Assembly (NCBI RefSeq): GCF_004006295.1
Contig: NZ_CP026095.1
Coordinates: 2,528,001-2,592,000, forward strand
From: Peribacillus asahii
GTDB lineage: Bacteria; Bacillota; Bacilli; Bacillales; DSM-1321
Direction of reading: 5' to 3'
DNA: 64,000 nucleotides
Each line of letters starts with the position of its first letter. Position 1 is the stretch's first letter. A program made the position numbers and the translations under genes. Positions 8,298 through 16,880 of this stretch are shown here, one piece after another. The notes below the pieces were generated by a model, which searched no databases, had not been told where the DNA came from, and saw only the letters and a list, made by a program, of their open reading frames with translations.

Positions 8298-9584
8298 TTA
8301 TTTGGCTAGGAGTTTCATGATTTCTTTATCGCCATTTTCTTCGGCATATTCATAAGCCGTATATCCTTCTTCATTTTTGGTTTCCTTGTTAGCCCCACTT
8401 TTTATGAGAAGTTCTACAATGTCAGAATTTCCATTCATGGCAGCAATCATAAGTGGTGTATCGCCATAGTAATCTTTTGCATCAAGATTACTTCCTGATT
8501 GAACTAGTAGTTCGGCTGCTTCATGAGAATCATTATAGACAGCATAATGAATGGCCGTTGAATCATCACTATCTTTCGCATTCACGTCCGCTCCACTATC
8601 TATTTCTTTTTTCATCGTATCGAGATCGTTTACACTTGCAGCATCCATTAATTCCGTAACATTTTCCACCTCATATTCCGATGCATCATCATTCCAAGCA
8701 TATTCACTTAGGAATTGATCCGCTTTATTCACAGCATAAAATATACCAAATAATAGTGCTGGAAAAATGCCAAGAGTCAAGAACAATCCAAGAACGACAT
8801 TTCGTTTTCTCTCTTTAAATAGTGTATATTCATGAGGATTTTGCCAGTGATATAGACCATTCATTCTTTTAGGGAGATCAGGATGAGTAGACAGTTTTTC
8901 ACTTAGCCATGTGAAAAATCCTTTTTCCTCCTCAAGTTGAGACATGAATGCTTCTTGATTCACACGATAATGCAATTGTTTTCCTATTGCTAGAATGGTT
9001 AAAGCATTTTGGGCTGCTTCCATATTTTTTATATAAAAAGCAGCGTAACGATCACATGTATACTCACAAGCTCTCATATATGCTTCACCTAAAAAAGGCA
9101 TCCACATCGCTGGTAAGATCAAGAAATGTACTAAAACATGTCTTCTCTTCAAATGTGCAAATTCATGTGCTAACACGAACAGCATCTCATCTTCTTTGTC
9201 ACTTTCAATTAAATCAAATATTTCCGAATACACAACAACCATATTCTTACCGAAAAAACGGGTGGCAAACGCATTCAGCATTCCCATACTTTCCATAACA
9301 TACATAGCTGGAACCTTTTCCAGTCCCATTTCAGCTGACAGTTTCTCCGCTTTTTCATATATTTCCGGAAATTGCTGTGGGGAAATTCTCACTGCATTTC
9401 GACGGATCTGTGCTATACTAATGGCATGAAAAAAATAAGAAATAAGAGCAAGAACAAGGATAATCACAATACCTATAATAGAAAAAGCCAATGTAATATA
9501 ACATAATATACTTACAAGTAAGACCAATCCAAAATAAATATTTTCTTTATTATGTACTAAATTCTTCTGTAACTCTTCATTCAT
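8298..9584 (-). CDS. M48-family membrane metallopeptidase fused to ankyrin repeats
   Basis: The 428-residue protein has two N-terminal membrane segments (about 17-55), then an M48 (HtpX/Ste24-like) zinc peptidase domain: HEFAH at 140-144 supplies two ligands and the glutamate in ACEYTCD (about 174) is the likely third. A further membrane segment follows near 265-290. The C-terminal 115 residues are ankyrin repeats (DSTAIHYAVYNDSHEAAELL, then GDTPLMIAAMNGNSDIVELL). HtpX-like peptidases degrade misfolded membrane proteins; the ankyrins probably bind a protein partner or substrate. This combination is unusual. The gene stands alone. Confidence 0.88.
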   Translation of the reverse strand: MNEELQKNLVHNKENIYFGLVLLVSILCYITLAFSIIGIVIILVLALISYFFHAISIAQIRRNAVRISPQQFPEIYEKAEKLSAEMGLEKVPAMYVMESMGMLNAFATRFFGKNMVVVYSEIFDLIESDKEDEMLFVLAHEFAHLKRRHVLVHFLILPAMWMPFLGEAYMRACEYTCDRYAAFYIKNMEAAQNALTILAIGKQLHYRVNQEAFMSQLEEEKGFFTWLSEKLSTHPDLPKRMNGLYHWQNPHEYTLFKERKRNVVLGLFLTLGIFPALLFGIFYAVNKADQFLSEYAWNDDASEYEVENVTELMDAASVNDLDTMKKEIDSGADVNAKDSDDSTAIHYAVYNDSHEAAELLVQSGSNLDAKDYYGDTPLMIAAMNGNSDIVELLIKSGANKETKNEEGYTAYEYAEENGDKEIMKLLAK

Positions 9585-9754
9585 TTCTGTAAATCATACC
9601 CCTCTCTATCTTTTAAACAACCATTTTAGAATAAATGGGAGATTTTCAAAACACAAGTTGTCAATCAAAATAAACCCTCATTCTCCATACAAATAGTCCT
9701 ATAGCACTAAATACAACATATAGAAATACTGAAAAAACCCAGGAATATTTTTGA

Positions 9755-11014
9755 TCAATCTCTCTTCACTGTAACTTGAGGCAAACGAGCACTCAACACC
9801 CCTGCAATGACTAACAATACAAAGGCCATGATAAAGGATTGCTGATAATTCCCCGTTTGGTCGAACAAAATGCCAGGAATATACGAACCTAAGGCTGAGC
9901 CAAGTTGATGACTCATAAATAACCACCCCGAAAGCAGGCCGACAGATTGGCCTTCAAAATATTCCGAAAGCAATTTAACCGTTGGTGCAACGGTCGCAAA
10001 ATCAACTAATCCAAAGGAAATCGCAAAAATAAATAACAGTATTGGATATTCAATAAATAGGACGAGCCCTGACCCGCTCGCAGCGAATACTAAAAACGCC
10101 ACCGTAATCGCTCTTGTAAAATATAAGACTACTAATATGTTTTTATTATTAAAGCGATCAGCTAATATGCCGGAAACAAGCGTTCCAATGACATTAAAAG
10201 CAGCAAGCGTACTAACCGCAGCACTTGTTACAGGCGCTGAAAATCCACAGGCTTGCGCAAAGGGGATTAAATGTGTGTCCATTAATCCCGTTGTTGTAAA
10301 ACCGCAAATGGCAAACGGAATTAATAAAAACCAGAAGCGACGATCCGCTTTCGATTTTGTTTGTACGACTGGCTTTTCTTCCTGCTTTTCTTCTTGATTT
10401 TTTTCATAACCAAACGGCTCCATTCCTGCTTTAAAGGGGTCAGATTTTAACAACCAAGCAAGTAATGGACTAACAATACAAATTAAAAACAGACCAATGA
10501 TACAAACCGTCCATCTCCAACCAACAGCATCAATAAGCAGAAGCGAACTTGGGACAATAATCATTTGTCCGGCACCAAATCCCGCTTCATTAATTCCAAG
10601 TGCTAACCCTCTTTTTTTCTGAAACCAGGTTGTCACAGCAACCGTTGCTGTGACACCTGAAGCACCGCCAAATCCAATCGAAGCGACAATTCCGTACAAA
10701 ATAAACATTTGCCAAAGCTCTGTCGCAAAAAAACTAAGCAAAACCGCAAAACCAATGATGAGTGTGCTCATGTAAAATACTCTTTTGATGCCATATTGAT
10801 CAATCATCTTTCCAACAATCGGTTGAAAAATGGCAAATACGATAAAGCTAATAAAGGAGATCGCTGAAGTCGTTGTACGGTTCGTTGTAAAAGTTGTTTC
10901 CCAAGGCTCCATAAAAGCCCCATACGTGTATCGTACGCCTTGCGCTGCCAAAATCCCGATAAACGTGACAGCGAGTATAATCCACGCATAATGAATATGA
11001 TGTCTTGTTCTCAC
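9755..11014 (-). CDS. MFS transporter (OFA-like), partner of dsdA
   Basis: A 419-residue permease with about twelve membrane helices and a central charged loop (EKNQEEKQEEKP). Major-facilitator features include GKMIDQYGIKR after the second helix and ADRFNNK at the start of the second half. The length and the PWETTF N-terminal motif suit the oxalate/formate-antiporter-like branch. It starts with GTG after AGAAGGATAA and lies 22 bp downstream of the D-serine dehydratase gene. Co-transcription suggests it carries D-serine or a related amino or carboxylic acid, but the substrate is inferred only from context. Confidence 0.87.
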   Translation of the reverse strand: MRTRHHIHYAWIILAVTFIGILAAQGVRYTYGAFMEPWETTFTTNRTTTSAISFISFIVFAIFQPIVGKMIDQYGIKRVFYMSTLIIGFAVLLSFFATELWQMFILYGIVASIGFGGASGVTATVAVTTWFQKKRGLALGINEAGFGAGQMIIVPSSLLLIDAVGWRWTVCIIGLFLICIVSPLLAWLLKSDPFKAGMEPFGYEKNQEEKQEEKPVVQTKSKADRRFWFLLIPFAICGFTTTGLMDTHLIPFAQACGFSAPVTSAAVSTLAAFNVIGTLVSGILADRFNNKNILVVLYFTRAITVAFLVFAASGSGLVLFIEYPILLFIFAISFGLVDFATVAPTVKLLSEYFEGQSVGLLSGWLFMSHQLGSALGSYIPGILFDQTGNYQQSFIMAFVLLVIAGVLSARLPQVTVKRD

Positions 11015-11036
11015 CGGTTATCCTTCTTCCTATTCA

Positions 11037-12323
11037 TTATTTTGCTAGATATTCATCCATCATATCTTTCGGCACCATACTGCCGCCTGTCGCCCAAATA
11101 ATATGTGTCGCTTGTGCCATCTTATCTTCTAGATGATGGTTTTTCAGATACTTCTGGCCTTCCAGCGTTTGACTAAGTTGGATGGGTCCATACGCACCAG
11201 CTAGTGCAGATGGTTCTAATTGGTAATTTTCTGTCTCAGCCATCGCTTTTAATAAGTGAAACAAGCGCTCATCTTCAATCGTATAACTTCCGCTTAACAA
11301 ATCACTCATCTTCTCACAAACCAATTTCGATGCTCTTCCAACTGCAAGTCCATCTGCCTCTGTTCGATTATCAATCCCTACATCCTGTACCGAAATTTGA
11401 TCAAACTTGCCTGTCATGAGACCTAGCACCATACAAGGGGAATGCGTTGGTTCAGCAAAAAAACAATGAACGGCTTCTCCAAAAATGAGCTTTAATCCGT
11501 AAGTAATGCCGCCAGGTCCTCCACCAACACCGCATGGTAAATAGACAAATAACGGATGATCTGAATCGACAACAATGCCTTGTTCCTTCAATTGTTGCTC
11601 TAAGCGTAAAGCCGCTGTTGCATAGCCATAGAACAAATCTTCTGAATTTTCATCGTCAATAAAATGACAGTTCTCATTTTGCTCTGCTTCCTGCCTCCCA
11701 GCTTCAACCGCTTTACTATAATCATCTGCATATTCTTTTACAATTGCACCAAGGCTAGTAAGCTTATCTTTCTTCCATTGCTTCGCATCTTGTGACATAT
11801 GAACGGTCACTTGAAAGCCTAGCATTCTACTAATAATTCCAATACTTAGTCCTAAATTCCCCGTTGAACCGACGGCAATGGAATATTGCGAAAATAAGGA
11901 TCGGAATGTTTCGTGAGTAAGCTTTGCGTAATCATCTGTCTCTCTCAGAAGTTTATGTTCTATCGCAATGCTCTCAGCATATTTTAGAACCTCATAAATA
12001 CCGCCTCTCGCTTTGATTGAACCAGAAATCGGTAAATGACTATCACATTTTAATAGTAAACGCCCTTCTATTACCGCGTTGTATGTATTCTCTAAATATC
12101 TCTGCATATGGTGTATCTTTACAAGAGGCGATTCAATGATACCACTCGCTTCTTTTGTTTCAGGAAAAACGTTTGCAATATACGGAGCAAATCGTTTAAG
12201 ACGAGCTTCCGCATCTATCACCTTTTCCCCGGGCACCGTCTGTTGTGCATAGTTTGGATTAGTCCAAAACACCTCTTTTGTCGCAATGAGATCTGTTAAC
12301 TGTGGAATTATTTTTTTCTCCAT
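11037..12323 (-). CDS. dsdA: D-serine dehydratase (D-serine ammonia-lyase)
   Basis: This PLP enzyme turns D-serine into pyruvate and ammonia. The 428-residue length matches DsdA. The PLP lysine lies in SGSIKARGG (about K104); GSTGNLGLS binds the substrate carboxylate region and CGVGGGPGG is the glycine-rich phosphate loop. The start follows AAGGAG at good distance. It heads a two-gene operon with the MFS transporter. No DsdC-type regulator is adjacent. In spore-formers the enzyme detoxifies D-serine, which can disturb cell-wall and pantothenate metabolism. Confidence 0.95.
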   Translation of the reverse strand: MEKKIIPQLTDLIATKEVFWTNPNYAQQTVPGEKVIDAEARLKRFAPYIANVFPETKEASGIIESPLVKIHHMQRYLENTYNAVIEGRLLLKCDSHLPISGSIKARGGIYEVLKYAESIAIEHKLLRETDDYAKLTHETFRSLFSQYSIAVGSTGNLGLSIGIISRMLGFQVTVHMSQDAKQWKKDKLTSLGAIVKEYADDYSKAVEAGRQEAEQNENCHFIDDENSEDLFYGYATAALRLEQQLKEQGIVVDSDHPLFVYLPCGVGGGPGGITYGLKLIFGEAVHCFFAEPTHSPCMVLGLMTGKFDQISVQDVGIDNRTEADGLAVGRASKLVCEKMSDLLSGSYTIEDERLFHLLKAMAETENYQLEPSALAGAYGPIQLSQTLEGQKYLKNHHLEDKMAQATHIIWATGGSMVPKDMMDEYLAK

Positions 12324-12471
12324 ATAAATCTCCTTATCTGTATAAATTTTTCTTTCTATAAATCCTCTATCTCTGTTAAATTCCTTTCCTCCGTTTTATT
12401 ATAACGAAAAAATGAACTTTGTACGTAAAATTCAAGTCTAATCCATAAACAGATGTCTGCACCTTATAAAG

Positions 12472-12501
12472 AAAAAAAACTCAATCATCATGATTGAGTT
12501 T
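12472..12501 (-). terminator. Intrinsic terminator of the endolysin pair
   Basis: Stem AAACTCAATCA/TGATTGAGTTT (12477-12487 and 12491-12501) with a T run on the minus strand at 12472-12479. Confidence 0.85.
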
Positions 12502-12555
12502 CATCTAAACATTCTAAAATGTGCTCAATCTAAATCAAATAGTAAGCTAATTGCA

Positions 12556-12996
12556 TCATGATCCAAATAGTTTTGCAAAAGTAGTCTTACCAACTATTCC
12601 ATCTACATCTAATCGATTCGCACGTTGAAATGCTCGCACTGCACTTTCTGTACCGTCTCCAAAATGTCCGTCTACGCCTTTTGGATTATAGGCTTTGATA
12701 TATAACATGGCTTGTACAATATACGTGATATTTCCTTTTGTCCCTTTACGTACATTACGAACAGCTGCTTTCGTTTTTGTTCCCCATTTACCATCTACAT
12801 CTAACCCAACCTTAAATTGTTTATTAAGTTCAGTTTGTAATCCTTTTATAAGCGCTGTTTTCATTTTAGTTTTATACAAACCATCTACATCTAATTTAGC
12901 ATTATATCGACTATTTAATGTTTTCTGAATCGCTTTAATGATTGGATCTCCATTATTTTTAAAGAGTGGTTCCTTCTTGATGACTTCCGATTTCAC
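12556..12996 (-). CDS. Peptidoglycan-binding protein, second half of a two-ORF endolysin
   Basis: A 146-residue protein built of repeated peptidoglycan-binding segments (IKAIQKTLNSRYNAKLDVDG, LQTELNKQFKVGLDVDGKWG, VRAFQRANRLDVDGIVGKTT). It begins with GTG that overlaps the stop codon of the upstream M15 peptidase ORF as GTGA. The two together have the domain order of one-chain endolysins such as Ply500-type enzymes. Either translation is coupled, a -1 slip occurs at GAAAAGTGA, or a single gene was split by mutation. Without the upstream catalytic domain this ORF would only bind wall material. Confidence 0.85.
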   Translation of the reverse strand: MKSEVIKKEPLFKNNGDPIIKAIQKTLNSRYNAKLDVDGLYKTKMKTALIKGLQTELNKQFKVGLDVDGKWGTKTKAAVRNVRKGTKGNITYIVQAMLYIKAYNPKGVDGHFGDGTESAVRAFQRANRLDVDGIVGKTTFAKLFGS

Positions 12997-13511
12997 TTTT
13001 CTTTCGTCCCACCCACTTTAGAGGTTAGACTAGGGCGTTTTCCGGATTGTAACTGAGAGTAAGATAGGCCTCCTGCCATTTCAAGGTGTGGGTAATCCTT
13101 GAAGTTTTTCCAATCCCCTCCCCAATCAAAACCTAATTCTTTCCCAATTTCTGCAACCCTTCTCCATTGGTCATTCACTGTCCACAATGCTCGTCTTCCA
13201 TCATCGCTTGAAATGAAATAATCGATGGCCACTCCAAAGTTGTGATAGGACTGACCAGGCTTAGCATTTGTTACTTTTGGTTTAGACATATTACTATAAT
13301 TTTTTCCGTTATAACTATATCCTAGGCGCCCTTGACCATATAACTTTGCTTGTTCCTCCATAGAACGATAACCCGCACTGATTTGTACATAAATCCCTTC
13401 TTCATATGCCCGTTTAATCATTTCAAGTGCGGATTCTTTTACAACCGGATGGATACCGCTCCCCATATTTTTAACAGATCCGTATAATAAAGTTTGTAGC
13501 GATACTGGCAT
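12993..13511 (-). CDS. M15 peptidase (L-alanyl-D-glutamate endopeptidase), first half of an endolysin
   Basis: The 172-residue protein is a VanY/Ply500-like zinc peptidase that cuts the L-Ala-D-Glu bond of peptidoglycan stem peptides. Zinc ligands are visible as H90 and D97 (SYHNFGVAID) and H142 (DYPHLEM); SAGYRS is the usual upstream motif. There is no signal peptide, as in phage endolysins and CwlK-like relatives. The ribosome site is AGGAGGTGAT. The C-terminus runs into the overlapping peptidoglycan-binding ORF. No holin is seen next to it, so it could be a prophage relic or a stand-alone autolysin. Confidence 0.9.
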   Translation of the reverse strand: MPVSLQTLLYGSVKNMGSGIHPVVKESALEMIKRAYEEGIYVQISAGYRSMEEQAKLYGQGRLGYSYNGKNYSNMSKPKVTNAKPGQSYHNFGVAIDYFISSDDGRRALWTVNDQWRRVAEIGKELGFDWGGDWKNFKDYPHLEMAGGLSYSQLQSGKRPSLTSKVGGTKEK

Positions 13512-13664
13512 TTAAATCACCTCCTATTTTTTATATGTTTCATTCCTTAGACTTGTTTGTATATCTAACTAGTAAAGTTAATTTGGCGATTACCTAGCTG
13601 GATAACTTGTTTCAAACTTTTTCTTTGCTTATGTATGTATTTTTTATTGATAATAAGTGCAATA

Positions 13665-13688
13665 GAAAAAGCCAACTTTATTGTTGGC
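13665..13688 (-). terminator. Intrinsic terminator
   Basis: Stem GCCAAC/GTTGGC (13671-13676 and 13683-13688), T run on the minus strand. It ends the zinc-ribbon gene at 13799-14044. Confidence 0.7.
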
Positions 13689-13798
13689 CATAAAAGAATC
13701 ATAAGTTACTAGCAAACCCACTAAGGCTTTTTTTGAAAGTTGCTCAACTGATTCTATATAATAAATGTATGTACTGCATAAAGATAGCTTAGTACTTG

Positions 13799-14044
13799 TT
13801 ATTCTTCTTGGATAAAAACGACTTGATCGTGACCGCATGATTTGCAAGACATCAAGTGAGGGCAAATTTGATCTCTTGCTGTATTCGGATATCCATCTCC
13901 CATTTTTGCCGTTTCTTCATCATTATAATGACCGTATGGATCTAAAAAGTCGGATACTTTTCCTGAGTCATCTAATAAAGTTCCACATAACGTGCAATGC
14001 ATTTCCAATTCCTTGAATGCATTACATAATGGACATATCGCCAT
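13799..14044 (-). CDS. Small zinc-ribbon protein
   Basis: An 81-residue protein with three Cys pairs: CPLC near the N-terminus, CTLC about 14 residues later and CKSC near the C-terminus, plus a further CPH. This spacing suits one or two zinc ribbons. I set the start at ATG 14044 because AGAAGGAG lies 8 bases before it; a GTG three codons upstream overlaps that site. The function is unknown. A terminator follows about 110 bp downstream. Confidence 0.7.
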   Translation of the reverse strand: MAICPLCNAFKELEMHCTLCGTLLDDSGKVSDFLDPYGHYNDEETAKMGDGYPNTARDQICPHLMSCKSCGHDQVVFIQEE

Positions 14045-14323
14045 CAGGTTCACTCCTTCTACTCATAATCACACCTTATCTATTTCCGTATACTAGTTAC
14101 ATGGTGTTTTTAACCAAAACTAAATCATAGCCTTTTCTTTTACTCTTCCCTTAAATCCCTTCTACTATATCCATTAATATTTTCAAACATACACTTAAAA
14201 TTTGTCCTAATATCGAAATTTTTCTTAGCATAAACGTATTTTAAAATATCTTTTTTGTAATTATTATTATATAATGTTAAATATTGACTAAACTTTACTT
14301 TTTATTGATATAGGAGTTCATTT

Positions 14324-14494
14324 ATGAATACAAAATCTGTACCTCTTAAACATTTGGAAGATGCCATTCATTGTTTAAGAACCCATATGATTACTGTCGG
14401 AATATCGAAAGGGTTTAATCATCCCGATACCATTAAATATAGTCAAACATTAGATGTTTTATTGAACAGATATCAGAAAACTAAACTGAATTGA
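14324..14494 (+). CDS. Spo0E-like sporulation regulatory peptide (aspartyl-phosphate phosphatase family)
   Basis: A 56-residue ORF after TAGGAG. It matches the Spo0E-like family pattern: a first helix ending HCLRTHMITVG, then KGFNHPDTIKYSQTLDVLL, which contains the SQxLD signature, and a C-terminal YQ. Spo0E proteins dephosphorylate Spo0A-P and so delay sporulation; the acidic residue of the SQxLD motif takes part in catalysis. The gene is isolated between the zinc-ribbon and nucleotidyltransferase genes. The family match is by motif reading. Confidence 0.85.
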   Translation: MNTKSVPLKHLEDAIHCLRTHMITVGISKGFNHPDTIKYSQTLDVLLNRYQKTKLN

Positions 14495-14527
14495 TATAGA
14501 GCTAACATCAGCGTAACTTACTGTTTA

Positions 14528-15298
14528 TTAAGATGATCTCAACCCTAGCCCTTGTTGATTAATCTCGATTAACAATTCATTAATTCTATGATAATCAGGT
14601 ATTGGAGGAAGCGTGGATTTTTCACATGATACTTTTAATTGATCATCATACATTCTAAGCATGTCCAAAGCTTCATTGAAAGTGAATTTTCCGTTTCTAC
14701 AATCTAACAAAAGTTGGCGATTGCTTCTGTATGTGCTGTAATCTCCAGTTTCTAATATCTCAATAGCACTTGTTAGAAGGCGAATACTGTGCATAAAAAA
14801 TTTATGGTCATATCTAAATTCCTCCATTAAATCTTGGTTCCCTGTTTCATTAGATTGTTTACTTTTTAATTTTTGCATTTGGGAATAGGCATAGCCGCCG
14901 AATTTCTTTTGAATATGCTTAGATAAAAACAAATGGCGATGATCAATAAGCATTTGTCCTAAATGGGTAACTTTTAGATAATCTTCTTGTCGGACGAACA
15001 GAATTTCAATATTGTTCGGAACTCCTTTCATCGCATCTTTTACGAATTTATTAATATGAATGATACTTACATCGACATCATCTTTCGTGTTGCGGAAGTT
15101 CTTCCCTCCAGTAGTGTTATATTCGTTAAAAGATTCTAATCCCAAGTAATAATCAATAGGAGGGATGCATACCCCTTTAAAATCCTTATCTGATGTTTCT
15201 GTGTTTGTACCATAGGCATAACTTCCTGTTGGAGATAAGATGATTGTTCTTTCTTCTAACCAATCTAAATTGGATTGGTCTAATTTTAAGTCCGTCAT
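14528..15298 (-). CDS. Predicted nucleotidyltransferase (RlaP/YcgL-type, pol-beta superfamily)
   Basis: A 256-residue protein of the DNA polymerase beta nucleotidyltransferase superfamily. GSYAYGTNTETSDKDFKGV (about 26-44) gives the GS motif and the first catalytic acidic pair, and DDVDVSIIH (about 73-81) the third acidic residue. The C-terminal half is helical and probably binds the substrate. Relatives such as B. subtilis YcgL and phage RlaP are linked to RNA repair, but the substrate is not established. The gene is monocistronic and follows GGAAGGAG. It lies in the accessory strip with integrase remnants on both sides. Confidence 0.85.
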   Translation of the reverse strand: MTDLKLDQSNLDWLEERTIILSPTGSYAYGTNTETSDKDFKGVCIPPIDYYLGLESFNEYNTTGGKNFRNTKDDVDVSIIHINKFVKDAMKGVPNNIEILFVRQEDYLKVTHLGQMLIDHRHLFLSKHIQKKFGGYAYSQMQKLKSKQSNETGNQDLMEEFRYDHKFFMHSIRLLTSAIEILETGDYSTYRSNRQLLLDCRNGKFTFNEALDMLRMYDDQLKVSCEKSTLPPIPDYHRINELLIEINQQGLGLRSS

Positions 15299-15493
15299 TA
15301 ACTACGCTCCTTCCTGTACATCATGATGTTTGCTTCGCATTATTCACTAGACTAAGTTAGCCATCTATATTTTATAATTCCACGAAAGGAATTGTGATTC
15401 ATATAAAAAGCTTAGGGACAGTAGTTCAATTCTTAGGTTTTATCGCAAACCTAATACCTATCCTTTCTTTGTTAAATGACCTTATTAATCATG

Positions 15494-15526
15494 CGATTGT
15501 TGGCTCACACAAATGAGCCAACAATC
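15494..15526. repeat. Perfect 13-bp inverted repeat
   Basis: GATTGTTGGCTCA (15494-15506) and its complement (15514-15526) flank a 7-base loop. No T run follows on either strand, so it is not a normal terminator. It lies just before the second integrase remnant. Confidence 0.6.
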
Positions 15527-15559
15527 AACAGCACCATATAAAAAGCCATCTTTCAAGAA

Positions 15560-15730
15560 AACAAATTAGCACCACTTTCCTCCTGCATAAATTGCGTTAT
15601 ATACACGCTGTTATGCGATTGGAAAGTGGTGCTCTTATGAAATTTGTAAGTGAGCGTCTTGGCCATGCAACTATAAAAATGATAGCAAATCTGTATCTGA
15701 CTATGACAACAAATACGAACGGGGCAGGTT
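15560..15730 (+). pseudogene. Integrase C-terminal remnant
   Basis: The DNA matches the integrase tail at about 18880-19050, including the stretch encoding FVSERLGHATIKM (here KFVSERLGHATIKM then a decayed tail), but has stops and small deletions, and the HxLRHTH motif is disrupted. The reading frame shifts near 15635. This is the most decayed of three integrase remnants in the window. Confidence 0.75.
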
Positions 15731-15869
15731 AGTTTAAGTAAATAGATGTGCAAGGAATTTATTGGCTCTGTGGGTTATGAAGGTTCACAAGTTCTAAATC
15801 TCATAAAAATTCTATACCTATCTTGGCTTATTGTATAACTTGAAGAACCCTATGGTGATTCACCCCAAT

Positions 15870-15895
15870 AAAAAAGCATCCGATTATTCGGATGC
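15870..15895 (-). terminator. Intrinsic terminator overlapping a stop codon
   Basis: Stem GCATCCGA/TCGGATGC (15876-15883 and 15888-15895) with a T run on the minus strand. Its first arm lies in the last codons of the gene at 15884-16093. Confidence 0.85.
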
Positions 15896-16093
15896 ATACT
15901 TAAGTATTCCATGTAAATAGACTGAGTATTCTCTTTGTATATATTCTCTTAATTTAATTCTTTTTTCTGTTTCCAATACTCTAACCAATTCTTGAATCTT
16001 TTTTTCATTTTCTTTTGTAGTAGGAATCTCTAATGAAAACAAATTACCTCGACTACTATTTAGTAATTTTTTTAATAATTGAACTTTATTCAT
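15884..16093 (-). CDS. Hypothetical small helical protein
   Basis: A 69-residue protein starting MNKVQLLKKLLNSS, mostly helical and charged, with a KRIKLREYIQREYSVYL segment near the end. I set the start at 16093 because AAAGGGGA lies just before it; an ATG ten codons upstream has no ribosome site. The terminator begins inside the last codons, which supports this being a real gene. The family is not recognised. Confidence 0.6.
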   Translation of the reverse strand: MNKVQLLKKLLNSSRGNLFSLEIPTTKENEKKIQELVRVLETEKRIKLREYIQREYSVYLHGILKYASE

Positions 16094-16231
16094 TGGATAA
16101 TCCCCTTTATCTATATTCGACATAAAGGTGACTTTTTCCTTGGAACATCTTATATTGTTTCAAGTTTTACCTACTTTCCACTAGAAAATGTGATTACAGG
16201 TAACTATGACAGGAATGGGGTAGCTTTTTTA

Positions 16232-16414
16232 CTAGCTTTTTTTATAACTACCTTCTATCAATCTAATCATATCACGCCCTGATATCTTTCCTATTTCATT
16301 ATAACCTTCTTCATCACGCAAACTCAAGTACCAGCTGCTATCGTTATCTTCATTTAACCTATATAACTTATTGGTAAAAACATTTGTATAAAAATCTCCA
16401 TTTCTTAGCCTCAT
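16232..16414 (-). CDS. Hypothetical small protein
   Basis: A 60-residue soluble protein beginning MRLRNGDFYTNVFTNKLYRL, with an SSWYLSLRDEEGY centre. The start at 16414 follows GAGAGGAGGGAC at good spacing. It lies 14 bp downstream of the broken membrane-protein gene and may be co-transcribed with it. I do not recognise it. Confidence 0.6.
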   Translation of the reverse strand: MRLRNGDFYTNVFTNKLYRLNEDNDSSWYLSLRDEEGYNEIGKISGRDMIRLIEGSYKKS

Positions 16415-16428
16415 GCTGTCCCTCCTCT

Positions 16429-16855
16429 CTAATGTATACAAACTGTATTATGCCCAAGATATCGACCTGGAGCCAGATAGGACCAAGTAACACTCCAAAT
16501 ATCCTTAAGTTTGAGGAAAAAATCAGTCCAACGGTTACAAAAAACGCAGTGAATACATACAGAAGAAAAGAACAAGGGTCTTTCCCTCCGCCTGCATCTT
16601 TTACCGCATCCCACACATCGCAAACAAATATAAACAAGGGTAAAACATCAGCCACTGATAATCCGCATGTTGTATGGCATCACCAATTTCCCCATGAAAG
16701 CTTAAAAGTATGACCTGATTAAAATTGGCTTGTACATTTATCAGAAATTCAAGAATCAATAAAACTGTTCCTTTAAAATATTTTCCGTTTAAATACTGAC
16801 CAAACCCTGGGAGTGCAATACTCCACATTAGTTTTTCAAATGCACTTTTATTCAT
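16429..16855 (-). pseudogene. Membrane protein broken by a frameshift
   Basis: The N-terminal part (MNKSAFEKLMWSIALPGFGQ, then a long hydrophobic stretch and DYQWLMFYPCLYLFAM) stops soon after, near 16605. The continuation lies in another frame: WDAVKDAGGGKDP, then SFLLYVFTAFFVTVGLIF and RIFGVLLGPIW. Removing a TG pair near 16635, where the DNA reads ATGTGTGGGATG, joins both parts into one protein of about 130-140 residues with three or four membrane helices. A second frame change near 16480 is possible, so the exact end is unsure. The family looks like a small Bacillus membrane protein of unknown function. Confidence 0.75.
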
Positions 16856-16880
16856 TTATATACCATAATAATTATTTCTA

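Noticed and set aside
15553-15753. Minus-strand ORF of 66 codons over the second integrase remnant
   Set aside because: The plus strand clearly matches an integrase; the minus ORF is only the reverse of that remnant.
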